From NCBI GenBank assembly GCA_023423895.1, contig JAFAER010000218.1, positions 62,001 through 126,000 of the forward strand: a stretch of DNA of 64,000 nt, written 5' to 3'. Shown here piece by piece: positions 25,179-34,533 of this stretch (positions within the stretch are counted from its first letter, which is position 1; every line of letters begins with the position of its first letter). Both the position numbers and the translations under genes were made by a program. This stretch comes from Pseudomonadota bacterium (lineage in GTDB: Bacteria; Myxococcota_A; Polyangia; Polyangiales; Polyangiaceae). The notes below the pieces were generated by a model. That model was not told the origin of the DNA. It saw nothing but the letters and a program-made list of their open reading frames with translations, and did no database searches.

Positions 25179-26848
25179 GAAGCGCCTCCGGCGGATCCGG
25201 TCCCCGGGTGGCCGTTGCCAGAAGAGTGGCGGTCGTGCCCGTTGGTCTCGCCCGCCGGAGAGACGAGTCGGCGAACGGGAACGGCGAGCTCGGCGCCGGC
25301 CTTGTCGACGATCCCCACGGCGGCGATGAGCAGCTCTTCGCGGGTGCGGGCGAACTCGTTGAAGTCGAGCGTCTCGATGGGGGCGGCGATCTCGATGTCG
25401 TAGGACGCTTCGCCGATCGCCGCGAGTCGGACGAAGACGTCCTGCTTGCGCACGAGCGGGGTCGCGCAGAGCCGCTCTCTGAGCTCGGAGACGATGGTCT
25501 GGACGTGCGCCATCGATGTCGATCGCGAGAGCTGGAGCTTCGTTGCGAAGCGCATGCGGTCGCGAGGCCCGAGCGACTCGATGCGCATGTCGGCGAGCTT
25601 GCCGTTCGCGAAGATGACGACGGTGCGGTCAGCGGTGCGTATGCGCGTGGAGCGGAGGCCGATACGCTCGACGGTTCCCTCGATCGCATCGACCCGGATC
25701 GTGTCGCCTACGCGGAACGGCTGATCGACGAGAATGGAGAGCGATCCGAAGAGATTCTCCACCGTCTTCTGTGCGGCGAGCGCGACGGCGACGCCTCCGA
25801 TACCGAGACCGGCGACGACGCTCGTGACCGGATAGCCGAGCTCGGAGAGTGCGACCATCAATGCAAGCGTCGCGACGATCACCTTCCCGAGGCTGACACC
25901 GACCGCGGAGAGGGAACGGGCGCTCGGGCGCGTCTGCGCCCACTCGGCATGCGCGAGCTCCTCGCCGAGCACGTTGACCGCTCGGAGTAGCGCCCAGAAG
26001 AACGCGAGCCAGAACAGCGCGCTCAGCCCACGTTCGAGCAAGTCCTCTGCGCGGAGCGTGAGCGCGAGGAAGGGCAGCGCGATCGCGAACAGTGCGATCG
26101 CCCAGCCGAGCCGCGTCGGCGACTTCAGCCCGCTGAGCAGCCGCTCGCACCACGAATGACGAGCGAGCACCCTTCGGGCGACGAGGCCGCTCAGGAACGT
26201 GAGCAGCCGACCCACGATGGCGCAAAGGACCGCCAGGATCGGGAGCGCCAGCCACTGCCACGCATAAAGAGCCATTGGCCCCTGCGCGAGGAGCGACGGC
26301 GGAAGGCGCTCGCGGATCCAGCTATCGCGCAGCGAGCTGTATAGCGCGGGCATCGCGGACACGGTCGTCTGCGAGAAGACCCATCGCGGCTCGTCGTCTG
26401 TGGCCTTCGAGTCATGGCGGATGAGGCGGATCGAGACGGGGTTCCCCTTGGCGTCCTTGATCTTCCCGAGCTCTTCGATCTTCGCGGAGAGACCGTCCGT
26501 CTGCCGACCCTCGGCGCGAGGCGACAGCGATTCCACGTCGACGAGGAGGCGCTGCGAGAGAACTGCGTGAAGCTTGGTCGTGAGCTCCACTGCGCGCTTC
26601 TCGCTCCCGCGCGGGAGGTCGAGGTAGATCGATGCCTCCTGGTAGCGGGACCTCGCGCACAGGTCGAAGAACTGTCTCATGCTCGCGCGGGGCGAGTCGG
26701 CTGCCTCTTCCTCCGGAACGACCTGGTCGGCCGTCAGGGCGGCGGGCGCTGCCTTCGCCTGCGCCCACGCGGTTCCGGTGCCCGACACGAACGCGACGAA
26801 CATGCTCGCCAGCACGAGGACGATACGGAACGTGGCAGAGCGGAGCAC
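25175..26848 (-). CDS. MscS-family mechanosensitive channel
   Basis: A 557-residue protein: signal peptide (ending TAWAQA), a ~150-residue periplasmic segment, four to five TM helices, then the MscS core. The pore helix is TSVVAGLGIGGVAVALAAQKTVENLFGSL, followed by the beta domain with QPFRVGDTIRVD, EGTVERIGLRSTRIRT and VIFANGKL. Such channels vent solutes on osmotic downshock. The GTG start at 26848 has SD GAGGGG five bases upstream; the frame extends further upstream to a GTG at 26884. Its TGA overlaps the pseudokinase GTG by 4 bases (translational coupling). Confidence 0.92.
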   Translation of the reverse strand: MLRSATFRIVLVLASMFVAFVSGTGTAWAQAKAAPAALTADQVVPEEEAADSPRASMRQFFDLCARSRYQEASIYLDLPRGSEKRAVELTTKLHAVLSQRLLVDVESLSPRAEGRQTDGLSAKIEELGKIKDAKGNPVSIRLIRHDSKATDDEPRWVFSQTTVSAMPALYSSLRDSWIRERLPPSLLAQGPMALYAWQWLALPILAVLCAIVGRLLTFLSGLVARRVLARHSWCERLLSGLKSPTRLGWAIALFAIALPFLALTLRAEDLLERGLSALFWLAFFWALLRAVNVLGEELAHAEWAQTRPSARSLSAVGVSLGKVIVATLALMVALSELGYPVTSVVAGLGIGGVAVALAAQKTVENLFGSLSILVDQPFRVGDTIRVDAIEGTVERIGLRSTRIRTADRTVVIFANGKLADMRIESLGPRDRMRFATKLQLSRSTSMAHVQTIVSELRERLCATPLVRKQDVFVRLAAIGEASYDIEIAAPIETLDFNEFARTREELLIAAVGIVDKAGAELAVPVRRLVSPAGETNGHDRHSSGNGHPGTGSAGGAS

Positions 26849-27042
26849 GTTCCCCTCATTAACATTGCCGCCACCTCGTTGCACCTCGTTGCACCTCCCG
26901 TCGTCCCTCGCCCGGCGCCCGGCCGTCGTCGTGAGACGGCCTCGCCGGAAAAGAACCGTGACGTCGGCGTCGGCCGTCGACGGAGGCCGGCCGGCGAGAG
27001 AGCGCTTCCCCTCGGCGTGCGCATCCGGAACACTTGGGCTCA

Positions 27043-29055
27043 GTGCCGCCGAACGATCACGCCTCGCAGCTCCTGACGCTCTCCGAAGAGGAGCTGGCTC
27101 GTACGCTCGAGATGTCGGCGGCGACCTTCTCGCAGCTGGCGCAGACGGTCGCGCACGATCCGAACTCCACGATCGAGCCGGCGCGGCATCGATCGAGCGA
27201 CGCCGGCAAGCGGGCGCTCGCAGGACTCGACGTCGACCGCGCCGAGACCGGCGAGACGGGCATCGCAGGTGGTCTCGTCATGGGCGCGACGATCGGCGAA
27301 GGAGGGATGGGGATCGTGCGCGCGGCGACGCAGCGTTCTCTCGGACGCAAGGTCGCCGTGAAGACGCTCCGCGGGCAGGCGAAGAACGAGCAGGCCGCGT
27401 TGCGGCTCCTCCGCGAGGCATGGGTCACCGGCTCCCTCGAACATCCGAACATCGTCCCGGTCTACGATCTCGGCCTCGACGACGACGGGTCGCCGATCAT
27501 CGTCCTCAAACACATCGAAGGCCTCGCGTGGTCCGAGCTCATCAGCGATGCCGCCGCCGTCGCGGCGCGGTTCGGAGCGGACGATCTGCTCGAGCACAAT
27601 CTCCGGATCCTCGCCCAGCTTTGCAATGCGGTCAGCCTCGCCCATTCGCGAGGGATCGTGCATCGCGACCTGAAGCCCGAGAACGTCATGGTGGGCCGGT
27701 TCGGCGAGGTCTATCTCGTCGACTGGGGGATCGCCGTCAGCTTGAAGGAGGACCCGACAGGGCGGTTGCCGCTCGCGTCGGAGGCGACCGAGATGGCCGG
27801 CACGCCCTCGTACATGGCGCCGGAGATGCTCGGGGGATCGGGCAAGCTCGGGACGCACACGGACGTGTACCTCCTCGGCGCGATCCTGCACGAGATCCTC
27901 GTCGGTCGCCCACCGCACGTCGGTGAGAACTTCAAGCAGATCGTCACGTCGATCCTGCTCTCGCAGCTCACATTCCCCGAGGACGTCCCGGGCGAGCTGG
28001 CCGCCATCGCGACGCGGGCGATGAGCCGGGCTCCGGCGGACAGGTTTGCGTCCGCCGACGACCTCCGGCTGAAGCTCGAATGGTACCTGCGGCATCGCGG
28101 CTCTCTTGCGCTGTCGTCGGAGGCTTCGCGCCGTGTCGACGAGATGCGCGCCGTGCTGCGCGCCAATCGCGATCCGCACGAGGTCCGCGATCGGGTCAAC
28201 AAGCTCTTTGCGGAAGCGCGCTTCGGCTACCGCCAGGCGATCCGCGCGTGCGAAGACAACGAAGGTGCCCGGCTCGGGCTTCGCGAAGCGACCGAGATGG
28301 TTGTCGAGTTCGAGCTCGAGGAAGGTACGCCCGAAGCGGCCGCCGCGGCGCTCGCCGAGCTCGAGACGCCGCCTCCCGAGCTCGCCGCGCGCGTTGCGGA
28401 CGCCATGCGCCTGCGAGAGGCCGAGAAGGTCCGCGTCGCCCATCTCGAGAAGCTGAGCGCCGACCTGGACCCCGCGACCGGTCGCCGGACGCGCATGTTC
28501 GTCGGCGCCGTCCTGGGATCCGTCTGGACGATCGCTCCCGAGGTCACGGGTTGGATCTATCGCCGCACTGCGGCGCCGCCGCGATGGATCCCTTACGTGA
28601 TGACGGCGGCGATCATCGCGGTCGCAGCGGGTGTGTTCGCCTGGGGGCGCGAGTCCTTGTCCAAGACGGCGGTGAACCGGGGGACGCAGGCGACCGCCTT
28701 GCTCATGTTCGCCGGGCAGCTCGCGATGCAGGTCGGTGGCAACGTCATCCGGCTACCGCTGCTCCACATCCTCGTCCTGTACCTGCACTCCTGGTTCTTC
28801 TCGGCTGCCGTCTTCACGGTCTTCGTCGATCGTAGGTTCTGGCCCACGGCCATCGGCTACCTTGCGGCGTTCGTCGGCGCATGCATCTCCCCCGAGCACG
28901 TATGGGAGCTGATGTCCGCGTCGAACGTGGTGTTCACCGTCACCCTGCTCATGGCGTGGCGTCGACCCGTCGAGGACGAAGAGCTCCTCGTCGACCGCGT
29001 CCGCACGCGTCGGGCCGCGCGCCAGAAGGTCCCCGTCACGCCGCCTTCGTCGTAG
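27043..29055 (+). CDS. Ser/Thr protein kinase with multi-TM C-terminus
   Basis: About 670 residues. An N-terminal ~80-residue region is followed by a kinase domain with GEGGMGIV, VAVK, catalytic HRDLKPEN and DWGIAV (a DFG variant with Trp, common in myxobacterial kinases), and MAPEMLGG. A helical linker (residues ~350-480) and roughly five to six hydrophobic helices (~485-650) follow. The kinase looks active. It is divergently transcribed from the MscS-pseudokinase operon. A TTG at 27034 is an alternative start; GTG 27043 (VPPNDH) was chosen. Confidence 0.88.
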   Translation: MPPNDHASQLLTLSEEELARTLEMSAATFSQLAQTVAHDPNSTIEPARHRSSDAGKRALAGLDVDRAETGETGIAGGLVMGATIGEGGMGIVRAATQRSLGRKVAVKTLRGQAKNEQAALRLLREAWVTGSLEHPNIVPVYDLGLDDDGSPIIVLKHIEGLAWSELISDAAAVAARFGADDLLEHNLRILAQLCNAVSLAHSRGIVHRDLKPENVMVGRFGEVYLVDWGIAVSLKEDPTGRLPLASEATEMAGTPSYMAPEMLGGSGKLGTHTDVYLLGAILHEILVGRPPHVGENFKQIVTSILLSQLTFPEDVPGELAAIATRAMSRAPADRFASADDLRLKLEWYLRHRGSLALSSEASRRVDEMRAVLRANRDPHEVRDRVNKLFAEARFGYRQAIRACEDNEGARLGLREATEMVVEFELEEGTPEAAAAALAELETPPPELAARVADAMRLREAEKVRVAHLEKLSADLDPATGRRTRMFVGAVLGSVWTIAPEVTGWIYRRTAAPPRWIPYVMTAAIIAVAAGVFAWGRESLSKTAVNRGTQATALLMFAGQLAMQVGGNVIRLPLLHILVLYLHSWFFSAAVFTVFVDRRFWPTAIGYLAAFVGACISPEHVWELMSASNVVFTVTLLMAWRRPVEDEELLVDRVRTRRAARQKVPVTPPSS

Positions 29056-29222
29056 TCATCGGTCACGACTGGGTCTCGAAATACGCCGTAAGGGGGGAGG
29101 TCGCCTGGATCTCGGTCCAGACTTCCATCGGCGCGCCGGACAGCTGGAAGAACGAGCGGCGTCCTCGGCTCGTCGATCGAGCGGGGGCCCCAGCGGCGCA
29201 CGGGAGGGGAGGAGAGGGGAAC

Positions 29223-30368
29223 ATGCGTTACCTACCGATCTGCGTCGTGTCCGTTGCCTTGATGGCGACTGCGTGCGGCTCGAGCCGCGATCGATCCGCT
29301 TTCGGGGCGGAACGCGCGAACGGCAATTCCGGGGGCATCGGCGGCAACGGCGACCCGAACGGCAGCCTCGGCACCGATGGTCCGCCGTCGTCCTCCGGCG
29401 GAGACCCGCAGACGTGCGCTGCGCAAGTCACCAAGGCGAACCGCGCCGAGGTCGACATCATCGTCGTCATCGATACGTCGGGCAGCATGGGCGAGGAGAC
29501 CGATCAGGTGAAACAGAACCTGAACTCCTTCGCGAATTCGATCGGCAACAGCGGCCTCGACTACAACGTGATCATGATCGCGGAGAAGCCGCTGAAGCTC
29601 CCGTTCTTCCCGCCCGGCTTCACACCTCCAGGAATCTGCGTGCAGCCCCCGCTCGCTGGTGCCGACTGCGCCGACGGTCCGAAATTCCACCATCTCGACA
29701 CCGAGGTCGCGAGCACCGACTCGCTCCAGATCATCCTCGACGAGTTCTCGAGCTACTCCGGCTGGCTCCGGCCCACGGCGTACAAGGTCTTCATCGAAGT
29801 CACCGACGACAACTCGCTGCTCGCCTGGAACACCTTCGACCAACAGCTGCTCGCGAAATCACCCCAGCACTTCGGGGACAGCACGACGCGCCGTTACATC
29901 TTCAACGCGATCTGCGGCTACAAGCGCAACACGGCGATCCTCTCGAACGAGGTGTGCGGCAGCGCCGAGAACACGGGCGAGCAGTATCAACACCTGGCGC
30001 AGTTGACGGGTGGCACGATCGACTCGGTCTGCGAGACGAGCTACGCGAGCGTCTTCGACAACATCGCGAAGGGCCTGATCACGAAGCTCGGATGCGAGTT
30101 CGCGATCCCCAAAGCCGAAGACGGGCAGGAGACCGATCCGGACTCGGTCGTCGTCAACTACACGCCGGGCGACGGCTCGCCGTCCAAGGCACTCACGCAG
30201 GTGACCGACATCGGCAAGTGCGGCGCGAACCCGGATGGTTGGTACTACGACAACCCCGCCAAGCCGACGAAGATCCTCTTCTGTCCGTCGACGTGCAGCA
30301 CGGCGGGCGCGGACACCGGCGGCAAGCTCGACGTTGCGATCGGCTGTAAGGCACCTCCGCCGAAGTAG
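29223..30368 (+). CDS. Lipoprotein with von Willebrand A domain
   Basis: A 381-residue predicted lipoprotein (MATAC, Cys ~18), start ATG 29223 with SD GGGGAGGAGAGG just before it. After a Gly/Asn/Ser-rich linker, a vWA domain starts at VDIIVVIDTSGSM, giving the MIDAS Asp-x-Ser-x-Ser. The domain is interrupted by a Pro/Cys-rich insert (PFFPPGFTPPGICV) and continues to FDNIAKGL. The end has a Cys-rich tail. Such proteins bind metal-dependent partners on the cell surface; the ligand is unknown. Confidence 0.88.
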   Translation: MRYLPICVVSVALMATACGSSRDRSAFGAERANGNSGGIGGNGDPNGSLGTDGPPSSSGGDPQTCAAQVTKANRAEVDIIVVIDTSGSMGEETDQVKQNLNSFANSIGNSGLDYNVIMIAEKPLKLPFFPPGFTPPGICVQPPLAGADCADGPKFHHLDTEVASTDSLQIILDEFSSYSGWLRPTAYKVFIEVTDDNSLLAWNTFDQQLLAKSPQHFGDSTTRRYIFNAICGYKRNTAILSNEVCGSAENTGEQYQHLAQLTGGTIDSVCETSYASVFDNIAKGLITKLGCEFAIPKAEDGQETDPDSVVVNYTPGDGSPSKALTQVTDIGKCGANPDGWYYDNPAKPTKILFCPSTCSTAGADTGGKLDVAIGCKAPPPK

Positions 30369-30443
30369 GCGTCGGCGCGGATCGACACGGCTCGGCACGG
30401 CTCGTCGCGGCGGCGGTCAGGGTAGAACGGCCCTGCCAGCGCT

Positions 30444-30504
30444 GGAGCGCGTGCCGCGCTGGTGGAGCGCGTGCCGCGCTGGTGGAGCGCGTGCCGGCGC
30501 TAGT
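30444..30504. repeat. 20-bp tandem repeat, three copies
   Basis: Three head-to-tail copies (30444, 30464, 30484) of GGAGCGCGTGCCGCGCTGGT; the third is diverged by an inserted G. They lie between the vWA lipoprotein and the convergent small secreted-protein gene. Confidence 0.85.
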
Positions 30505-30529
30505 GCGCCGAAGGCCGGCCTAGCTTCCG

Positions 30530-30874
30530 CTACTTCAGCTTGCAGTCGACCTTTGCGACGAAGGTCGACGACGGCGACCCCATGAAGGTCACGACCTCGC
30601 GGCTCTCGTTTGCGGGGACGTCGACGGAGCGCTGCTCGGGGTTCACGTCGCTTGCGACGACGCATCGCGCCTCCCGAGCGCAGCCGTTCGTGAGCGTCAC
30701 GACGTGGTTGTATCCGTAGGGCACGTACACCGACGCGGTCTTGATCGCGACACACGCCGGCACCGGCGGCGTTGGCGCCCGCGTCCCTCCATCCGCCGCG
30801 CGAGCGGTCGGCACGAGGTGGACCGAAAGCAGGACGAACGCACCGAGCCCGAGAAGACCACGAACATGAGCCAT
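30530..30874 (-). CDS. Small secreted protein
   Basis: A 114-residue protein with a signal peptide (MAHVRGLLGLGAFVLLSV, cleaved near ARAA). The mature part has four Cys (ACVAIKT, NGCAREARC, DCKLK), consistent with disulfides, and a strand-rich core (VYVPYGYNHVVTLTNG, SREVVTF). No family name. ATG 30874 gives the signal peptide; the frame runs a further 17 codons upstream. Immediately upstream begins the long repeat region. Confidence 0.7.
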   Translation of the reverse strand: MAHVRGLLGLGAFVLLSVHLVPTARAADGGTRAPTPPVPACVAIKTASVYVPYGYNHVVTLTNGCAREARCVVASDVNPEQRSVDVPANESREVVTFMGSPSSTFVAKVDCKLK

Positions 30875-31844
30875 CGAAACCGAACCCTCTACCCTCAAGG
30901 TTGGGCCGCCCGCCGCAGCATGCAACTCCGGCTATCGCGTGCCGCCCGCACGCCGGCAACCCCAATCCCAGCGCGTGCGTCGGACGATCACGCTTTCGTG
31001 TCGACGCAACTCCGGCGCAGTGCGCAAGTCGTGCGAAGCTCGGCGAGGGCGCAGCGATGTGGTCGACGCGACGGGCGCTCGGAGAGGCCACGCGCCTGCT
31101 CCGGCGCGGTGCGCAGGTCGTGCGAAGCTCGGCGAGGGCGCAGCGATGTGGTCGACGCGACGGGCGCTCGGAGAGGCCACGCGCCTGCTCCGGCGCGGTG
31201 TGCAAGGCGTGTGAAGGTCGGCGAGGGCGCGGTGATGCCGACGGGATGCGTGCTCCGAGAGGTCACGCGCTTGCTCCGGCGCAGTGTGCAAGTCGTGTGA
31301 AGGTCGGCGAGGGCGCGGCGATGTGCTCGACGCGACGGGACGCGTGCTCCGAGAGGCCACGCGCTTGCTCCGGCGCAGTGTGCAACGCGTGTGCGGGGTC
31401 ATCGCCTTGGCAGTGGTCGACGTCTTCGCTCGTTCGCTTGCTCCGGCGCAGTGTGGAACACGTGCGCAGGTTGGCAAGGGCAAGGAGCCGTCGTGACCGA
31501 CGTGCATGTTCGCTTGCGCCGGCGCAGTGTGGAACGCGTGCGTTCGTTCGCTGACCCGGCGCAGTGTGGAACACGTGCGTTCGTTCGCTGCCCCGGCGCG
31601 GTGTGGAACGCGTGCGCATTGCCATGATGGGGCCAGCGTCGCGACCGGCTCGCGGGGCGCGAGGTGCATCGACCAAACCGCAAGGACGCTCCTTCGAGGC
31701 GGGGGCTTTCGACACCGCGACACGAGGAGCGAGCTGCATCGATCGATTCAAGGACCGCCGCTCGACGACCGCATGTGCCTTAAACACGACGACGGAAGCG
31801 GCACGAGGCCGCCTCCGTCGCGAGGGCGTTTGCCCGTTTGCCCG
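30875..31844. other. 970-bp gene-less stretch
   Basis: Apart from the array at 31011-31640, nothing here supports a gene: no SD-preceded ORF and no known RNA were seen. The ~200 bp to the end of hppA (31641-31844) carry no structure I recognise. Confidence 0.5.
31011..31640. repeat. Degenerate tandem repeat array (period ~89 bp shrinking to 37 bp)
   Basis: A core CCGGCGC(A/G)GTG(C/T)G recurs at 31011, 31100, 31189, 31275, 31369, 31442, 31518, 31555 and 31592. The first two periods are 89 bp and nearly identical; later ones are 86, 94, 73, 76, 37 and 37 bp. Later cores read GTGTGGAACACGTGCG, which is nearly self-complementary. The segments between cores resemble each other, unlike CRISPR spacers. 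All frames stay partly open, but the encoded peptides are low-complexity; I treat the array as non-coding. Confidence 0.85.
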
Positions 31845-33902
31845 TCAGGCGATCAGCGGAGCAATGAGGAGCGAGACGACGCCCATCACCTTGATGAGGA
31901 TCGAGATGCCGGGGCCCGAGGTGTCCTTGAATGGGTCGCCGACGGTGTCGCCGACGACGGCCGCCTTGTGAGCGTCCGATCCCTTGCTGTGGCCCTGGAG
32001 GCCGCCCTTCTCGATGTGCTTCTTCGCGTTGTCCCACGCGCCGCCGCCGTTCGCCATGAGCAGCGAGAGCACGGCGCCGACCGCGAGCGCTCCAGCGAGC
32101 ATGCCGGCGAGGACCTCGGGGCCGGCGGTGAAGCCGACGACGACCGGGGCCAGAACTGCGATCGCGCCCGGAGCAATCATCTCGCGGATCGCGGCGGACG
32201 TCGCGATGTCGACAATCACCTTGGGCTGCGGGTCGACGCCCGGCTTGCCCTCGAGCAGGCCCGGAATCTCGCGGAACTGGCGACGGATCTCCTCGACGAT
32301 CGCGCCCGCGGCGCGTCCGACCGCGGTCATCGTCATGGCGCCGACGACGCACGGGAGCATCGCTCCGAAGAGGATGCCCATGAGGACCTTGGCGTCGGTC
32401 AGATAGAGGACGAGCTCGGCTGCGCCCTTCGCGCGGCGGGCCGCATTGACCTCCATGTTGAATGCAGCGAAGAGCGCGACGACCGTGAGGACCGCGGAGC
32501 CGATCGCGAAGCCCTTTCCGACGGCGGCGGTCGTGTTGCCGACGGCGTCGAGCTCGTCGGTGATCGCGCGGACCTCTTTGCCGAGGCCGGCCATCTCGGA
32601 GATGCCGCCGCCGTTGTCGGCGATCGGCCCGTAGGCGTCGACCGTCATGACGATCGCCGTTCCGGCGAGCATGCCGACAGCAGCGAGCGAGATGCCGTAG
32701 AGGCCGAGGTAGTAGTTCGAGATCCACCCCACCGCGCAGAGCGTGACGAGTGGGATGGCGACGCTCTCGAGCCCGACGGCGATGCCGCGGATGACGTTCG
32801 TTCCGGGACCCGTCACCGAGCTCTCCGCCACTTTGTGAATCGGGCCCATCGACGTGTAGTAGTCCGTCACGAGGCCGACGATGCCGCCGCCCGCAGCGCC
32901 GGCAGCGAGCGTGATGACCGCGCCCATGCTGAAGCCCAGCGAGGGCAGGACCGCGGCGGCCGCGATGACGACCAGGAACGGCGGGAGGATGAGCGCGAGG
33001 CGAAGGACGCGCGCGGGCGGAAGGTTCTTGAGCGTCCGCGTGATGAAGATGCCGACGAGCGAGACCGCGAGCCCGATGGTCGCGAGAAGGAGCGGGAGCG
33101 AGACGGCCATCGAGCGCAGCGTCGCCTCCACGGTCACCTGCGGAGCGAGCTGCTGGAGCGACGCAACCGGCATCGTGAGGCCGAGCGCGATCGTCGCGAC
33201 GACGGCCGCGACGTAGCTCTCGTAGATGTCGGCGCCCATGCCGGCGATGTCGCCGACGTTGTCGCCGACGTTGTCCGCGATGACGCCGGGGTTACGCGGG
33301 TCGTCCTCGGGGATGTTGGCCTCGACCTTACCGACGATGTCCGCGCCGACGTCGGCGGCCTTCGTGTAGATGCCTCCGCCGATTCGGGCGAAGAGCGCGA
33401 TCGAGCTCGCGCCGACGGCGAAGGAGTGCACGATCGTGGCGAGGTGGTCGTGGTTGCGGAACAGCGCGTAGATGCTGCCGAGGCCGACGAGGCCGAGGCC
33501 CGCCACGCAGAGCCCCATGACCGCGCCGCCGTCGAGGGCGGTGACGAGGGCGGTCGCCTTTCCGTGTGCTCGCGCAGCTTCGGCCGTCCGGACGTTCGCG
33601 TACGTCGCGGCCTTCATCCCGAAGAAGCCGGCGACGAGCGACAGTAGCGCTCCGGCCACGAACGCTCCGCCGGAGAGCAAGCCGAGCGTCGCGGTAAGGA
33701 GCGCGAAGACGGCGACAGCGTAGATCGCGAGCACCTTGTACTCGCGGGCGAGGAAGGCCATCGCTCCCTCGCGGACGTAGCGCGCGATGCGCGCCATCGT
33801 CTCGTTGCCCTCGGGGGCCTTCTTCACGCGCACGTAGAGCGCGCGGGCCACGATGAGCGCTAGCGCGCCTGTTCCAATCGACTGATACGACAGAGCATCC
33901 AC
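31845..33902 (-). CDS. hppA: Membrane-bound proton/sodium-translocating pyrophosphatase
   Basis: A 685-residue, ~16-TM pump that couples pyrophosphate hydrolysis to ion export. Seen: the substrate site DVGADIVGKVE (DX7KXE), DDPRNPGVIADNVGDNVGD, GPISDNGGG-like (GPIADNGGG), and GDTVGDPFKDTSGP near the end. The GNTTA(A)VGKGF segment has Ala where K+-independent H+-PPases have Lys, so a K+-dependent subtype is predicted; H+ versus Na+ cannot be settled by eye. The GTG start at 33902 is preceded by GAGAGGA eight bases upstream. Confidence 0.93.
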   Translation of the reverse strand: MDALSYQSIGTGALALIVARALYVRVKKAPEGNETMARIARYVREGAMAFLAREYKVLAIYAVAVFALLTATLGLLSGGAFVAGALLSLVAGFFGMKAATYANVRTAEAARAHGKATALVTALDGGAVMGLCVAGLGLVGLGSIYALFRNHDHLATIVHSFAVGASSIALFARIGGGIYTKAADVGADIVGKVEANIPEDDPRNPGVIADNVGDNVGDIAGMGADIYESYVAAVVATIALGLTMPVASLQQLAPQVTVEATLRSMAVSLPLLLATIGLAVSLVGIFITRTLKNLPPARVLRLALILPPFLVVIAAAAVLPSLGFSMGAVITLAAGAAGGGIVGLVTDYYTSMGPIHKVAESSVTGPGTNVIRGIAVGLESVAIPLVTLCAVGWISNYYLGLYGISLAAVGMLAGTAIVMTVDAYGPIADNGGGISEMAGLGKEVRAITDELDAVGNTTAAVGKGFAIGSAVLTVVALFAAFNMEVNAARRAKGAAELVLYLTDAKVLMGILFGAMLPCVVGAMTMTAVGRAAGAIVEEIRRQFREIPGLLEGKPGVDPQPKVIVDIATSAAIREMIAPGAIAVLAPVVVGFTAGPEVLAGMLAGALAVGAVLSLLMANGGGAWDNAKKHIEKGGLQGHSKGSDAHKAAVVGDTVGDPFKDTSGPGISILIKVMGVVSLLIAPLIA

Positions 33903-34204
33903 AGGGCAGGTCCTCTCGTTCCCCCCGGAAGCGCCGCGTCATGTGGCAGGGATCCCGAGCCGCGGCAAGTCAAAGCCGCGACTTGACAAAGGAAGACGCC
34001 GCGTGAGAGAAGATGCTCGATCGGGGCGCCTGTTCTAGTGACAGCCCCCCTTCTGCGTCTCGCTCCGGTAGCGAGCCACGCGACGACGTCGACGTGCATT
34101 CAGCGCCCATGTTTTGCGCCGGTTTTTGCTCATGCGCCGGCTCCACGCGAGCAGGTGTCACATGACCACGCGACGCGTGAGGTCGCGAGCACGGTTGGCG
34201 TGAG

Positions 34205-34533
34205 GTCGCTCGCTCCGCGCAACCAGGCTTTCGCGTGACGCTCGCTCCGCGCAAGCAGCAGCCTACGCATGAGGCTGCTCGCGTCGCCCGCGCCGGCTAC
34301 GCATGAGGCTGCTCGCGAGCAAGCTTTGTGCGCGGCCGCCCGCACCGCGAGCCGGCTACGCATGACGGTCGTTCGCTCCGCGCGAGCCGGCTACGCACGA
34401 GGCCCCTCACTCGGAGCGAGCAGCGGTGCCTGATGCCGCTCGCTCGCGCGAGGCGGCAACGCACGACGCCGCTCGCTCGCGCGAGGCGGCAACGCACGAC
34501 GCCGCTCGCTTGTGCGAGCAGGCTACGCCTGAG
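34205..34533. repeat. Degenerate 33-bp tandem repeat array
   Basis: About ten units of ~33 bp, best preserved at 34435, 34468 and 34501 (exact 33-bp spacing; GCCGCTCGCTCGCGCGAGGC in the first two). Earlier units keep GCTCGCTCCGCGCGAG and GGCTACGCATGAG. Each unit contains a self-complementary GCTCGCGCGAGC-type core. The last unit overlaps the 3' end of the next gene (stop at 34523). With its flanks this fills the 620-bp gap 33903-34522, where no gene is supported. Confidence 0.8.

Noticed and set aside
31011..31640. CRISPR-like array
   Set aside because: The spacing varies, the intervening segments are alike rather than unique, and there are no cas genes nearby.
30932..31787. Several ORFs encoding repeated peptides in the 31-kb array
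   Set aside because: All frames of the repeat are open, with no SD and no known domain; they follow from the repeat rather than coding.
31506..33647. 713-aa + strand frame
   Set aside because: Antisense to hppA, composed of Arg/Asp/Glu runs.
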